Positions 1 through 8,748 of a stretch of 64,000 bases of DNA are shown one piece after another. The notes beneath the pieces are model-generated. The model searched no databases, was not told the DNA's origin, and was given only the letters and a program-made list of their open reading frames with translations. The DNA comes from Rhodanobacter lindaniclasticus (lineage in GTDB: Bacteria > Pseudomonadota > Gammaproteobacteria > Xanthomonadales > Rhodanobacteraceae), in NCBI RefSeq assembly GCF_004799035.1, contig NZ_MWIO01000003.1, positions 49,244 to 113,243 on the forward strand. Direction: 5' to 3'. The position numbers were made by a program, and so were the translations under genes. Each line of letters opens with the position of its first letter. Position 1 is the first letter of the stretch.

Positions 1-1079
<1,079 letters not shown>

Positions 1080-1145
1080 CTAGCCCAGCGCGGGGTTTCC
1101 GCCAAGGCCGCGCGCGCCTCGCCATTCACCCGCCAGCGGCATGGC

Positions 1146-1754
1146 TCAACCCCCGGGGCAGCTTGCGGACTGGCCGGACGCCAACGCGCGCGCCACTCCC
1201 GCCATCTGTTCGGCCAGTTGGTCCAGCGCCTGCTGGTGGCCCTGTACCAGGGCGTCGTAGCCCGGCCCCACGGTTTCGCTGATGCGGCTGGTGCACGCCT
1301 GCGTGGCGAGCTTGCCGTCGTGGCGCCAGCGCAGCTGCCAGGCGCCCTCGATCAGCGCGTGATCGCCCGGCTGCGAATCGAAGCGGCGCACGTCCAGGCT
1401 CACCTGCAGCAGCGGCTTGCCGCTGGCGGCCATGCCGCCGACGTCGCGGCCCGGCAAGACGCGGGCAAGGTCGGCGGCCAGCGCGCCGCGCACCTCGTCG
1501 GCCAGCGGCGCGATCCAGCGCTCGCCCTCCAGCAGGGCCACGCTCTGGCCGCCCTGACGCACCACCAGCTGCGGCCGGTCGACCTGGGCCGGCACGTTGA
1601 CGGTGAGCACCTCGAACGGGATCGCGGTCGCCGACTCGGCTACCGGTGCCGCCGATCCGGGCAGCAAGGTGTAGTAGTGCAGCGGCGCCGAGGCGCAGGC
1701 CGCGAGCAAGGCCGCGGCGGTGACCGCCAGCAACGCGGGGGCGTGACGCATCAT
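1146..1754 (-). CDS. pqiC: PqiC-family lipoprotein (ABC-type transport auxiliary, DUF330)
   Basis: Predicted outer-membrane lipoprotein of the Pqi intermembrane lipid-transport system. The N terminus is a lipoprotein signal with lipobox LLAAC, lipidated Cys at residue 20, followed by the HYYTLLP motif typical of the PqiC/YmbA family. At 202 residues it matches the family length. Its ATG overlaps the stop of pqiB by four bases (ATGA), so it is translationally coupled and is the last gene of the operon. In E. coli PqiC caps the PqiB tunnel at the outer membrane; the same role is inferred here from gene order. Confidence 0.9.
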   Translation of the reverse strand: MMRHAPALLAVTAAALLAACASAPLHYYTLLPGSAAPVAESATAIPFEVLTVNVPAQVDRPQLVVRQGGQSVALLEGERWIAPLADEVRGALAADLARVLPGRDVGGMAASGKPLLQVSLDVRRFDSQPGDHALIEGAWQLRWRHDGKLATQACTSRISETVGPGYDALVQGHQQALDQLAEQMAGVARALASGQSASCPGG

Positions 1755-3460
1755 GGCTTGTGCTCCTGTGCCGGGGCCGGCGCTGGTTCCGGTGCGGGCG
1801 GCGTGACGGGTCGACTGTCGGGGCGACGCCCGCGCAGCAGCGCTTCGGGATGTCCGCTGAGGTAATCCGACAGCACGCGCAACGAGCGCGACATGCGCTG
1901 CACCTGTTCCAGCGTGGCGCCGAGGTTGCGTTGCAGCGGCGAATCGTCCGACAGCGCCGCGTCGGCGGTGCCCATGGTCTTCTGCACGCCCTGCAAGGTC
2001 TCGGTGAAGGCCGGCAAGGTCTTCCCGTTGACCTGCTTCAAGGTGGTGTCGAGCCCGGCCAGCACCTGGTCGACGTGCTTGCCGATGCTGTCGAACGGCA
2101 CCTTGTCGAGCTTGTCGACGATCTCCGCCAGTTGCTCCTGCAACTTGTCGAAACTGCCGGGCGCGGTGGGGATGGTGAGCGGCTTGACGGTCGGGTCGAA
2201 ATCGACCTTGGCAGCGTGCGGCACGAAATCCAGCGCCACGTACAACTGCCCGGTGAGCAGGTTGCCGGTGCGCGCCTGCGCGCGCAGGCCGTGCGCGATC
2301 AGCCCGCCCATCATGCGGGCCAGGTCCGGGCTGTGGCCGTTGGCCCTGGTTATCGCCTCCAGCTTGTCATAGGCGGCGCCAAGGCGCTCCGGGTAGACCA
2401 CCGCGCCCACCAGCACCGGGAATTTCTGCGTCTTCTCGTCGTAATCCAGACGCACCGAGACGACCTTGCCGATGTTGATGCCGAGGAACTCCACCGGCGC
2501 ATCCACCGCCAGCCCGCGCACCGACTGCTCGAAGCGCATGCGCATGTAGTGCGGCTCGCCGTCGGGCGGCGCCATCGCCGTGGTGCGGTCGCCGAACAAC
2601 TTGAAGCTGGTGTCCTCCGGGGCCGGCGTGCTGTCGTGCGGACCGGGCGGGTCCTGAAAGGCCACGCCACCGGCCAGCACCGCAGCCAGCGACTGGGTAT
2701 TGAGCTTCAGGCCGTTGGCACCGAGCGAGAGATCCACCCCGCTGGCGTTCCAGAACCGGCTGGAGCGGCTGACGAAGCGGTCGTTCGGGCCGTCGATGAA
2801 AATGTGCAGCGACACGCCCTCGCCATCCTTGTCCAGCGTATACGACGCCACCCGGCCAACCTGGATGCGCCGGTAGTAGACCGGCGAGCCGACGTCCAGC
2901 GAGCCGAGGTCATCGCTGTGCAGCAGGAAGCTGCGGCCGAGTTCGCCGTGGCGCACGGCGGGTGGCGCCTCCAGCCCTTCGAAGTTCTCCTGCCGGTCAT
3001 CCGATTCGCCCACGTCGGCACCGATGAACGCGCCGGAGAACAGCGTGTCGATGCCGGATACCCCGCCGAGCCCGATGCGCGGGCGCACCACCCAGTAGCG
3101 CGTGCCCTTGGTGGCAAAGCCCTCGGCGCTCTTCTCCAGCGCCACCGACACCAGCACGTGGCTGCGATCGGGGCTGAGCCGGATCTTCTTGACCCGGCCA
3201 ATCACCACGTTCTTGTATTTCACCGGCGTCTTGCCGGCTTCCAGGCCCTCGGCGCTCTGCAGGCTGATCACGACTTGCGGACCGGTCTGCAACCAGCTGT
3301 GGATCACCAGCGAAAGCCCCACCAGCGCCGCCAGCGCCGGCACCAGCCAGATCAGCGACTCCTTGAACCGGCGCTTCTCCACTACCGGCCGCGGCAGCGC
3401 GTCGGGCACGGGTGGGCCGGGTTCGGCGCGTTGCTCTTCAGTCATCGTTGCTCCTGCCAT
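1751..3460 (-). CDS. pqiB: PqiB intermembrane transport protein (MCE/MlaD repeats)
   Basis: Periplasm-spanning lipid-transfer tunnel protein. The 569-residue product has a short cytosolic N terminus, one transmembrane segment around residues 34-56 (LIWLVPALAALVGLSLVIHSW), then three MCE/MlaD-type domains, recognisable by repeats such as GLEAGKTPVKYKNVVIGRV, GSPVYYRRIQVGRV and DAPVEFLGINIGKV, followed by a helical C-terminal region and a proline/alanine-rich tail. The start is either the first ATG (MAGATMTEEQR) or the ATG five codons later; the first overlaps the upstream pqiA stop. It ends in an ATGA overlap with pqiC. In E. coli PqiB forms hexamers linking the inner and outer membranes. Confidence 0.93.
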   Translation of the reverse strand: MAGATMTEEQRAEPGPPVPDALPRPVVEKRRFKESLIWLVPALAALVGLSLVIHSWLQTGPQVVISLQSAEGLEAGKTPVKYKNVVIGRVKKIRLSPDRSHVLVSVALEKSAEGFATKGTRYWVVRPRIGLGGVSGIDTLFSGAFIGADVGESDDRQENFEGLEAPPAVRHGELGRSFLLHSDDLGSLDVGSPVYYRRIQVGRVASYTLDKDGEGVSLHIFIDGPNDRFVSRSSRFWNASGVDLSLGANGLKLNTQSLAAVLAGGVAFQDPPGPHDSTPAPEDTSFKLFGDRTTAMAPPDGEPHYMRMRFEQSVRGLAVDAPVEFLGINIGKVVSVRLDYDEKTQKFPVLVGAVVYPERLGAAYDKLEAITRANGHSPDLARMMGGLIAHGLRAQARTGNLLTGQLYVALDFVPHAAKVDFDPTVKPLTIPTAPGSFDKLQEQLAEIVDKLDKVPFDSIGKHVDQVLAGLDTTLKQVNGKTLPAFTETLQGVQKTMGTADAALSDDSPLQRNLGATLEQVQRMSRSLRVLSDYLSGHPEALLRGRRPDSRPVTPPAPEPAPAPAQEHKP

Positions 3461-4091
3461 CCCATATCAAGCGCGGATCGAAACTCATCGAGGCGAGCAT
3501 GGTCAGCACCACGGTCAGCCCGAAGAAAATGACGCCGGGCAACGGTTCGACCCGGCTCAACACGCTGAAGCGCACCAGCGCCGTCAGCAAGGCCACCACG
3601 AACACGTCCAGCATCGACCAGTAGCCGATGAACTCGACCAGCCGATACAACCTGGCCCGTTGCGGCCGCGCCCAGTCGCTGCCGCGCTGGCTGCTCACCA
3701 GCAGCATGCCCAGCGAGAGGAACTTCAGCATCGGCACCACGATGCTGGCGGTGAAGACGATGACGGCCAGGTCCGCCGAGCCGTTGTTCCACAACTCGAC
3801 CACGCCGCTGATGATGGTGTTGTCGTCGATGTCGTTGAGGCTGGCCGTGCGCATGATCGGCAGCACGTTCGCCGGAATGTACAGGAGGAAACCGGCGATC
3901 AGCAGCGCCCAGGTGCGCGCGTAGCTGTTGGTCTTGCGCCGGCGCAGCGTGGAACCGCAACGCGGGCAGGCCATCGCGTCGTCCACGCCGTCGCCGTCGA
4001 GCTTCACGTTGCCGGGCACGTTGCGGCAGACCAGGCCGCACATGCGGCAGCCGATCAGGTCCAGGTCGACCGCACGGGGCAGCGCGTTCAT
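3438..4091 (-). CDS. pqiA: Paraquat-inducible protein A, second copy
   Basis: Inner-membrane partner of PqiB. The 217-residue product carries an N-terminal zinc-ribbon-like cysteine set (CRMCGLVC near residue 15 and CPRCGS near residue 42), then four hydrophobic segments including LLIAGFLLYIPANVLPIM and AVIVFTASIVVPMLKFLSLGMLL, which is one PqiA unit. E. coli PqiA holds two such units in one chain; here they are two adjacent genes joined by an ATGA overlap at 4088-4091. The start is the ATG at 4089-4091; an open frame continues far upstream but that part is only a shadow. It overlaps the start of pqiB by 23 bp. Confidence 0.92.
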   Translation of the reverse strand: MNALPRAVDLDLIGCRMCGLVCRNVPGNVKLDGDGVDDAMACPRCGSTLRRRKTNSYARTWALLIAGFLLYIPANVLPIMRTASLNDIDDNTIISGVVELWNNGSADLAVIVFTASIVVPMLKFLSLGMLLVSSQRGSDWARPQRARLYRLVEFIGYWSMLDVFVVALLTALVRFSVLSRVEPLPGVIFFGLTVVLTMLASMSFDPRLIWDGRSNDD

Positions 4092-4735
4092 GCTTTCGGC
4101 TCCGGTGTCTGCTCCCACAACTGGCGCATGTCCACGCCGGCGAAAATGGTGATCAGCAACGTCAGCGCGCCATAGGCGTAGATACCCGGGTCGGCCACCA
4201 CCTCGAAGTACGTGTGCGCCTTGACGATCGCCACCAGCGCGCCCAGCACGAACACCTCGCTCATCGTCCACGGCCCGACCCGGTGCAGGGCCACCATCAG
4301 CGGCGCGAAACCGGGCGCACGCCGGCCGAGGCGGGCAAACCACAGCAGCCAGCCCATCACCAGCATCTTCGTCATCGGAAAAAAGAACAGCGTGGCCGCC
4401 GCCAGTACCGCGACCACCTGGGCACCCTGCTCCCACATCGTGACGATCATGCCCCACAGCGTGGTAGCGCTGAACTGACCGTTCAGGCCCAGGGTGAAGA
4501 TCGGCCAGATGTTGGCCTGCACGAACACGATCATGGCAGTGAGGATCAGCGCCAGCAGCGCATTGGCCGACAGCGCGCGATGGCGATCCAGCTCCGCGCC
4601 GCAACGCACGCAGCGGGCCACCTCGCCCCGGGCGAGCGGACGCCGCCGGTAGACGGTGTCGCAGTGCTCGCAGATCAGCAGCGCATCGGACGAATGCGCA
4701 TGCAGGCAATCGGTGTTTCGTGCGGCGGTGGCCAT
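4088..4735 (-). CDS. pqiA: Paraquat-inducible protein A, first copy
   Basis: First gene of the pqi operon, 215 residues. It shows the same architecture as its neighbour: a cysteine-rich N terminus (CEHCDTVY near residue 20 and CVRCGAEL near residue 42) and then four hydrophobic segments, including ALILTAMIVFVQANIWPIFTL and FFFPMTKMLVMGWLLWFARL. I chose the ATG at 4733-4735 (MATAARNTDCLHAHSS), because the upstream extension to 4840 is charged, unlike the family, and runs into the promoter region shared with the divergent thioredoxin gene. The two split PqiA units presumably act as a pair equivalent to full-length PqiA. Confidence 0.9.
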   Translation of the reverse strand: MATAARNTDCLHAHSSDALLICEHCDTVYRRRPLARGEVARCVRCGAELDRHRALSANALLALILTAMIVFVQANIWPIFTLGLNGQFSATTLWGMIVTMWEQGAQVVAVLAAATLFFFPMTKMLVMGWLLWFARLGRRAPGFAPLMVALHRVGPWTMSEVFVLGALVAIVKAHTYFEVVADPGIYAYGALTLLITIFAGVDMRQLWEQTPEPKA

Positions 4736-4854
4736 CGGGCGATTCTCGCAAATCTTTGGTGAATGCGCGCGCGGACGCGGGCCGTGCATCCGGTGCTTGA
4801 TATGCTGGGCGTCGCCCTGATCTGGACATCCAGGACCCACCGCCGGAGCTTTCC

Positions 4855-5724
4855 GTGACCGATACCACCCGCCCCAGCCACGTCTTCGACATCGACCAGC
4901 AGACCTTCGAGACCGAGGTGCTGCAGGCGTCGATGGACACGCCGATCCTGGTCGACTTCTGGGCTGCGTGGTGCGAGCCGTGCAAATCGCTGGGGCCGAT
5001 CCTGGAAAAGCTGGCCGCCGAGTTCAACGGCGCGTTCCGCCTCGGCAAGATCGATGTCGATGCGCAGCAGGAACTGGCGGGGATGTTCGGCATCAAGAGC
5101 ATCCCCACGGTGATGCTGGTCAGCCAGGGCCAGGTCGTCGACGGCTTCGCCGGCGCGCTGCCCGAACGCCAGCTGCGCGAGTTCCTCGGCCGCCACGTGC
5201 AGGCGCTGGAAGGCGACGAGAACGACGTGGCGGATGATGACGCTCCCGCCGAAACGCCCGAGGCGGCGATCAACCGCATCCAGCAGGCGATCGCCGCCGA
5301 GCCGGCCAAGGCCGAACTCAAGCTCGACCTGGCGCTGGCGCTGATGCGCGGCGGCCAGGCGGATGCCGCCAGTGCCGAACTCGATGCCCTCCCCGCCAAC
5401 CTCGCCACCGATGCGCGCGCCCAGCGTCTGCGCAGCGAACTGGAACTGGCCCGCGCCGCCGCAGCCGCCCCGGCGGCAGACGCATTGCAACAGCGCATCG
5501 ACGCCGACCCGCAAGATTGGGAGGCGCGCGACCTGCTCGGCCTGCGCCTGCTGCAGGAAGGTGACGCCGAAGGCGGCCTCGAACAGTTCCTCGCCATCCT
5601 GCAGAAAGCGCGCGACTGGAACGACGGCCAGGCGAAGAAGCGCCTGCTCGCCGCCTTCGCCACGCTGGACGACGCCGAGCTGGTCGGGCGTTACCGGCGA
5701 CGAATGGCCTCGATGCTGTTCTGA
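4855..5724 (+). CDS. cnoX: Thioredoxin-TPR co-chaperone (CnoX/YbbN family)
   Basis: Cytoplasmic thioredoxin-fold protein with a C-terminal TPR region; the family acts as a holdase and redox co-chaperone linked to GroEL and DnaK. Seen: thioredoxin domain at residues ~10-115 with DFWAAWCEPCKSLGP (Cys40 and Cys43) and cis-proline SIPT; then an acidic linker and TPR-like helices from ~130 to 285. E. coli YbbN lacks the complete CXXC, whereas this one has CEPC and so could be redox active. The start is a GTG at 4855-4857; length 289 matches the family. It is divergent from the pqi operon across ~120 bp. Confidence 0.93.
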   Translation: MTDTTRPSHVFDIDQQTFETEVLQASMDTPILVDFWAAWCEPCKSLGPILEKLAAEFNGAFRLGKIDVDAQQELAGMFGIKSIPTVMLVSQGQVVDGFAGALPERQLREFLGRHVQALEGDENDVADDDAPAETPEAAINRIQQAIAAEPAKAELKLDLALALMRGGQADAASAELDALPANLATDARAQRLRSELELARAAAAAPAADALQQRIDADPQDWEARDLLGLRLLQEGDAEGGLEQFLAILQKARDWNDGQAKKRLLAAFATLDDAELVGRYRRRMASMLF

Positions 5725-5739
5725 GGCCGACCATCCCTC

Positions 5740-5833
5740 GTAGGAGCCCGCTCGCGGGCGATGCCTTTGAGCTTTTGCGAGTCCCGAATCCCGAATCCCG
5801 GCGCAAGAGCATCGCCCGCGAGCGGGCTCCTAC
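5740..5833. repeat. REP-like palindromic element, family 1 (copy a)
   Basis: Two perfect 24-bp inverted arms, 5740-5763 (begins gtaggagcccgctcgcgg) and 5810-5833, enclose a ~46-bp loop that contains two tcccgaa heptamers. It sits between cnoX and the DUF4442 gene. Other copies are at 11519, 11641 and 20488. Elements with this gtaggagc...gctcctac form are dispersed in xanthomonad-type genomes; a role as terminator or mRNA stabiliser is inferred. Confidence 0.85.
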
Positions 5834-5912
5834 GTGTTCATTCGGCGCGCGCGCGATCCATACCGTTACGTATGTTCGGGTAGGATGTTTCTTTTCTCAT
5901 TCCATCGCCCTC

Positions 5913-6365
5913 ATGCGCGCCTCCACTTTCCGCCGCCTGCTCAACCTGTGGCCGCCATTCCTGGTCAACGCCATCCGCGTGCAGTCGCTCAGCGAGGACT
6001 ACACCGAGGCGACCGTGGTGCTGCGGTTGCGGCCGTGGAACCGCAACTACGTCAAGAGCCAGTTCGGCGGCAACCTGTTCGCCATGGTCGACCCGTTCTG
6101 GATGCTGCTGGCGATGCACCAGCTCGGCAGCGACTACTTCGTGTGGGACAAGGCCGGCACGATCGACTTCGTGGCTCCCGGCTACGAGGACGTGTATGCG
6201 CACTTCAAGCTCGACCCCGTCGTGGTCGATGAACTACGCGCCGCCGCAGCCGGCGGCGACAAGGTGTTGCGCTGGTTCGAGACCGAGGTGACCACCGCCT
6301 CCGGCAAGGTCATCGCCGTCGTACGCAAGCAGATCTACGTCCGGCTCAAGCCCAAGGCGCGCTGA
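5913..6365 (+). CDS. DUF4442 hotdog-fold (thioesterase-like) protein
   Basis: A 150-residue single-domain protein resembling the DUF4442 group of hotdog-fold proteins, distant relatives of acyl-CoA thioesterases. Characteristic stretches are NYVKSQFGGNLFAMVDP near residue 40 and WFETEVTTASGKVIAVVRKQIYVRL near the C terminus. The start is the ATG at 5913 (MRASTFRRLLNLWPPFL); the open frame upstream runs into repeat copy a. The substrate is unknown. No catalytic Asp/Glu of classical thioesterases can be assigned with certainty by eye. Confidence 0.8.
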   Translation: MRASTFRRLLNLWPPFLVNAIRVQSLSEDYTEATVVLRLRPWNRNYVKSQFGGNLFAMVDPFWMLLAMHQLGSDYFVWDKAGTIDFVAPGYEDVYAHFKLDPVVVDELRAAAAGGDKVLRWFETEVTTASGKVIAVVRKQIYVRLKPKAR

Positions 6366-6403
6366 TCGCGGCGGGCGGCGTCCGCCCTGCGCCCAGCGGG
6401 TCA

Positions 6404-7075
6404 TCACGCCCGTTCGAAACGTGCGATCTCCTCCAGCTGCCGCGACGCGCCGAGCAGGTTGCGGCCGCTCATGTCGTCGACGATGCGCTGCAGGAACCGC
6501 GAGCGAACCGGCTTCCCCGCAAGACGCCGCGCCAGCCACACGCTGATGCCGATACCGACCAGTCCTACCGCCATGGTGGTCCAGATCCACGACTCCCCCG
6601 CCGCGTAAAGATCCACACCAGTGAAATCCGCGATGGCCACCAGCGTCACCAGCAACCACAGGCACCACCACGGCAGGCCGAGCGCCAACGTGCTGTAGAC
6701 GCGAAACCGCCGCAGTTGCGCCAGCCACCGCTGCAACACCAGCACCGGCGCATCGAACAGGTAGATCCGCGCCAGCAGGAACAGCTGCGTGGCGCACGAC
6801 CAGATCGCACCGATGCCGTAAACGTGCAGCAGCAGGCCCATCACCAGCAGATGCGGCACATGCCGGTGCGCCACCCAGAACGAGGCCGCCCACACCACGA
6901 AGACGATCCAGCCGGTCACTTCCAGCCCCAGCCACCACATCGTGCGGCGCATCGAGGCGCGCGACTTCTCCATGCGTCGATCGCGGAAATCCTGCCGCAG
7001 CAGTTCCTCGATGCCGTCCTGGCGGGTTTCCATGCGGGCCCAGGCCTGCTTCATCTCGTCGAGTTCCATCGTCAT
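6404..7075 (-). CDS. Membrane protein coupled to ECF sigma factor (putative anti-sigma or regulator)
   Basis: A 223-residue protein with a charged N-terminal helix (residues ~1-45, MELDEMKQAWARMETRQDGIEELL), then four likely transmembrane segments, and a ~45-residue cytosolic tail. Its start overlaps the stop of the ECF sigma gene by four bases (ATGA), so the two are co-translated. Position and topology suggest a membrane partner of the sigma factor, but it has no recognisable zinc anti-sigma motif (HxxxCxxC). Its function is therefore inferred from context only. Many Xanthomonadales genomes carry similar sigma/membrane-protein pairs. Confidence 0.75.
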   Translation of the reverse strand: MTMELDEMKQAWARMETRQDGIEELLRQDFRDRRMEKSRASMRRTMWWLGLEVTGWIVFVVWAASFWVAHRHVPHLLVMGLLLHVYGIGAIWSCATQLFLLARIYLFDAPVLVLQRWLAQLRRFRVYSTLALGLPWWCLWLLVTLVAIADFTGVDLYAAGESWIWTTMAVGLVGIGISVWLARRLAGKPVRSRFLQRIVDDMSGRNLLGASRQLEEIARFERA

Positions 7076-7614
7076 GCTCCGGAGGATGCGGTCATCTGGC
7101 CGCGCAGTTTCTGCTTGATGCGGCTGATCTTGGTCGCCACGTTGGTTTCACTGATGCCGAGGACCTCGGCCATTTCGGAGTAGCTGCGGTCTTCCAGGTA
7201 CAGCAGGATCAGCGCGCGGTTGAGCGGATCGAGCTGGCCGATGAAGGCGTGCAACGCCTCCACGCGCTCGTCGGGTTCGGCCACCGGCTCGCCGCCGATG
7301 GAGTCCAGGTGATGGGCGTCCAGCGCTTCATGGCGGTCCATCGCGGGCCAGCGCCGCGCCTGCGAGATCGCCACGTTCAGCGCAATGCGGTACAGCCAGG
7401 TGGAGAACTTCGCCCGCGCCTCGTCGTAGCGACCGAACGATCGCCAAAGCTGGGCACTGATCTCCTGCACCAGGTCCTCGCGGTCGGCCACGCTGCGGCT
7501 GTACAACCCGGCCACCTTGAACACGATGCGGCGATGCTCGCGCAGCAGCGATTCGAAGCGTCGCTGGTGTTCCCGGCTGGTCATCGGCGTGGCGTCTCCG
7601 TCGGTTTCATCCAT
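7072..7614 (-). CDS. ECF-type RNA polymerase sigma factor
   Basis: Sigma-70 family factor of the extracytoplasmic-function type, 180 residues from the chosen ATG at 7612-7614 (MDETDGDATPM). Region 2 is visible as DREDLVQEISAQLWRSFGRYD followed by AKFSTWLYRIALNVA, and region 4 as LDPLNRALILLYLEDRSYSEMAEVLGISETNVATKISRIKQKL with its helix-turn-helix. An upstream ATG at 7657-7659 would add 15 residues (MRQVVPVIFF), which is less like the family. The downstream membrane protein overlaps by ATGA and is the candidate regulator. Target promoters are not evident. Confidence 0.9.
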   Translation of the reverse strand: MDETDGDATPMTSREHQRRFESLLREHRRIVFKVAGLYSRSVADREDLVQEISAQLWRSFGRYDEARAKFSTWLYRIALNVAISQARRWPAMDRHEALDAHHLDSIGGEPVAEPDERVEALHAFIGQLDPLNRALILLYLEDRSYSEMAEVLGISETNVATKISRIKQKLRGQMTASSGA

Positions 7615-7755
7615 GATTCGCCGGGCGGCAAAAAAAATCACGGGAACGACTTGCCGCATTCCTTCGATCGGAAATCAGGCACTTGACGCCACCCCGCAGC
7701 GGAGGACGATACCTGCCCGACGCGGCCAAAGCCGCCGCAACCGTCCGGAGGACCC

Positions 7756-8673
7756 GTGCAACGTGCCTGGCATCCGCGGTTCTGCATGGCAGTCGCCTTG
7801 TCGCTGCTGACCAGCATGGTCTGCGCGCAGAGCACGCTGGAACTCTGGCCCGGCGTCGCGCCGGGGTCCGAACACTGGACCCAGCGCGAGATCGTGGCGC
7901 ACGACACCCCGTCCGGCACCGTCATCATCAACGTCGTCAAGCCCACGCTGACCGTCTACCTGCCCCGTCCCGACCAGGCCAGTGGCGCCGGAGTGATCGT
8001 TGCGCCGGGCGGCTATTGCGTCGCGTTGGCCATCGATCGCGAGGGCAACGAGGTAGCACGCTGGTTGCAGCACCGCGGCATTGCCGCCTTCGTACTGAAA
8101 TACCGCACGCAGCAAAAACGCGAGCAAGGCATACCGAAGGACCTGGACATGGACCAGGCCTGCCACTACGGCATCGCCGATGCCATCCAGGCGATCGGGC
8201 TGGTACGCCGGCATGCACGGGAATGGCGGCTGGCACCGGATCGGGTCGGCATCGTCGGCTTCTCCGCCGGCGGCATGGTTGCCAGCGGCGCCTTGCTGCA
8301 AGCCGATGCAGCGGCCCGGCCCGATTTCGCCGCACTGATCTACGGCGCCCCGTTCGGCACGATGCCGGCCATCCCGGCGAAGCTGCCGCCCGTGTTCATG
8401 GCTTGGGCGCAGGACGATCCGATCGCCCGCGGCGCCGTTGCGCAATTCCGCGATGCCCTGCTCAAGGCCGGCACGCGCCCGGAGGTGCACGTCTTCAGCG
8501 CCGGCGGCCATGGCTTCGGCATGCTGCACCAGGGCACCAGCAGCGACCACTGGATCGAGGAATTCCGCGACTGGTTGCAGGCCGATGGATTCCTCCGGGT
8601 GGAACGGTCGACGCCCGCTCGCGCGCCTCCGGAAGGAACACCCGGAGGCAAGCTCGCAAGCCATCGGCGATGA
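7756..8673 (+). CDS. Secreted alpha/beta hydrolase (acetyl-esterase/BD-FAE type)
   Basis: Exported esterase-like protein of 305 residues. Seen: signal peptide (MQRAWHPRFCMAVALSLLTSMVCAQ), oxyanion-hole motif APGGYC near residues 83-88, nucleophile elbow GFSAGG with Ser170, and a C-terminal GGHGFGM segment carrying the catalytic His. This arrangement is typical of the BD-FAE/acetyl-xylan-esterase-like group; the substrate is not predictable. Start: GTG at 7756 with a good Shine-Dalgarno (ccggagg) eight bases upstream. The next gene (M14 peptidase) follows 75 bp later on the same strand. Confidence 0.87.
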   Translation: MQRAWHPRFCMAVALSLLTSMVCAQSTLELWPGVAPGSEHWTQREIVAHDTPSGTVIINVVKPTLTVYLPRPDQASGAGVIVAPGGYCVALAIDREGNEVARWLQHRGIAAFVLKYRTQQKREQGIPKDLDMDQACHYGIADAIQAIGLVRRHAREWRLAPDRVGIVGFSAGGMVASGALLQADAAARPDFAALIYGAPFGTMPAIPAKLPPVFMAWAQDDPIARGAVAQFRDALLKAGTRPEVHVFSAGGHGFGMLHQGTSSDHWIEEFRDWLQADGFLRVERSTPARAPPEGTPGGKLASHRR

Positions 8674-8748
8674 AACAGGGGCGCGGCACGCGCGCCTCCT
8701 TTCTGGCACAGTGCGGCAATCCGTTGCCACGTTGCCGAAGGGGAAACC

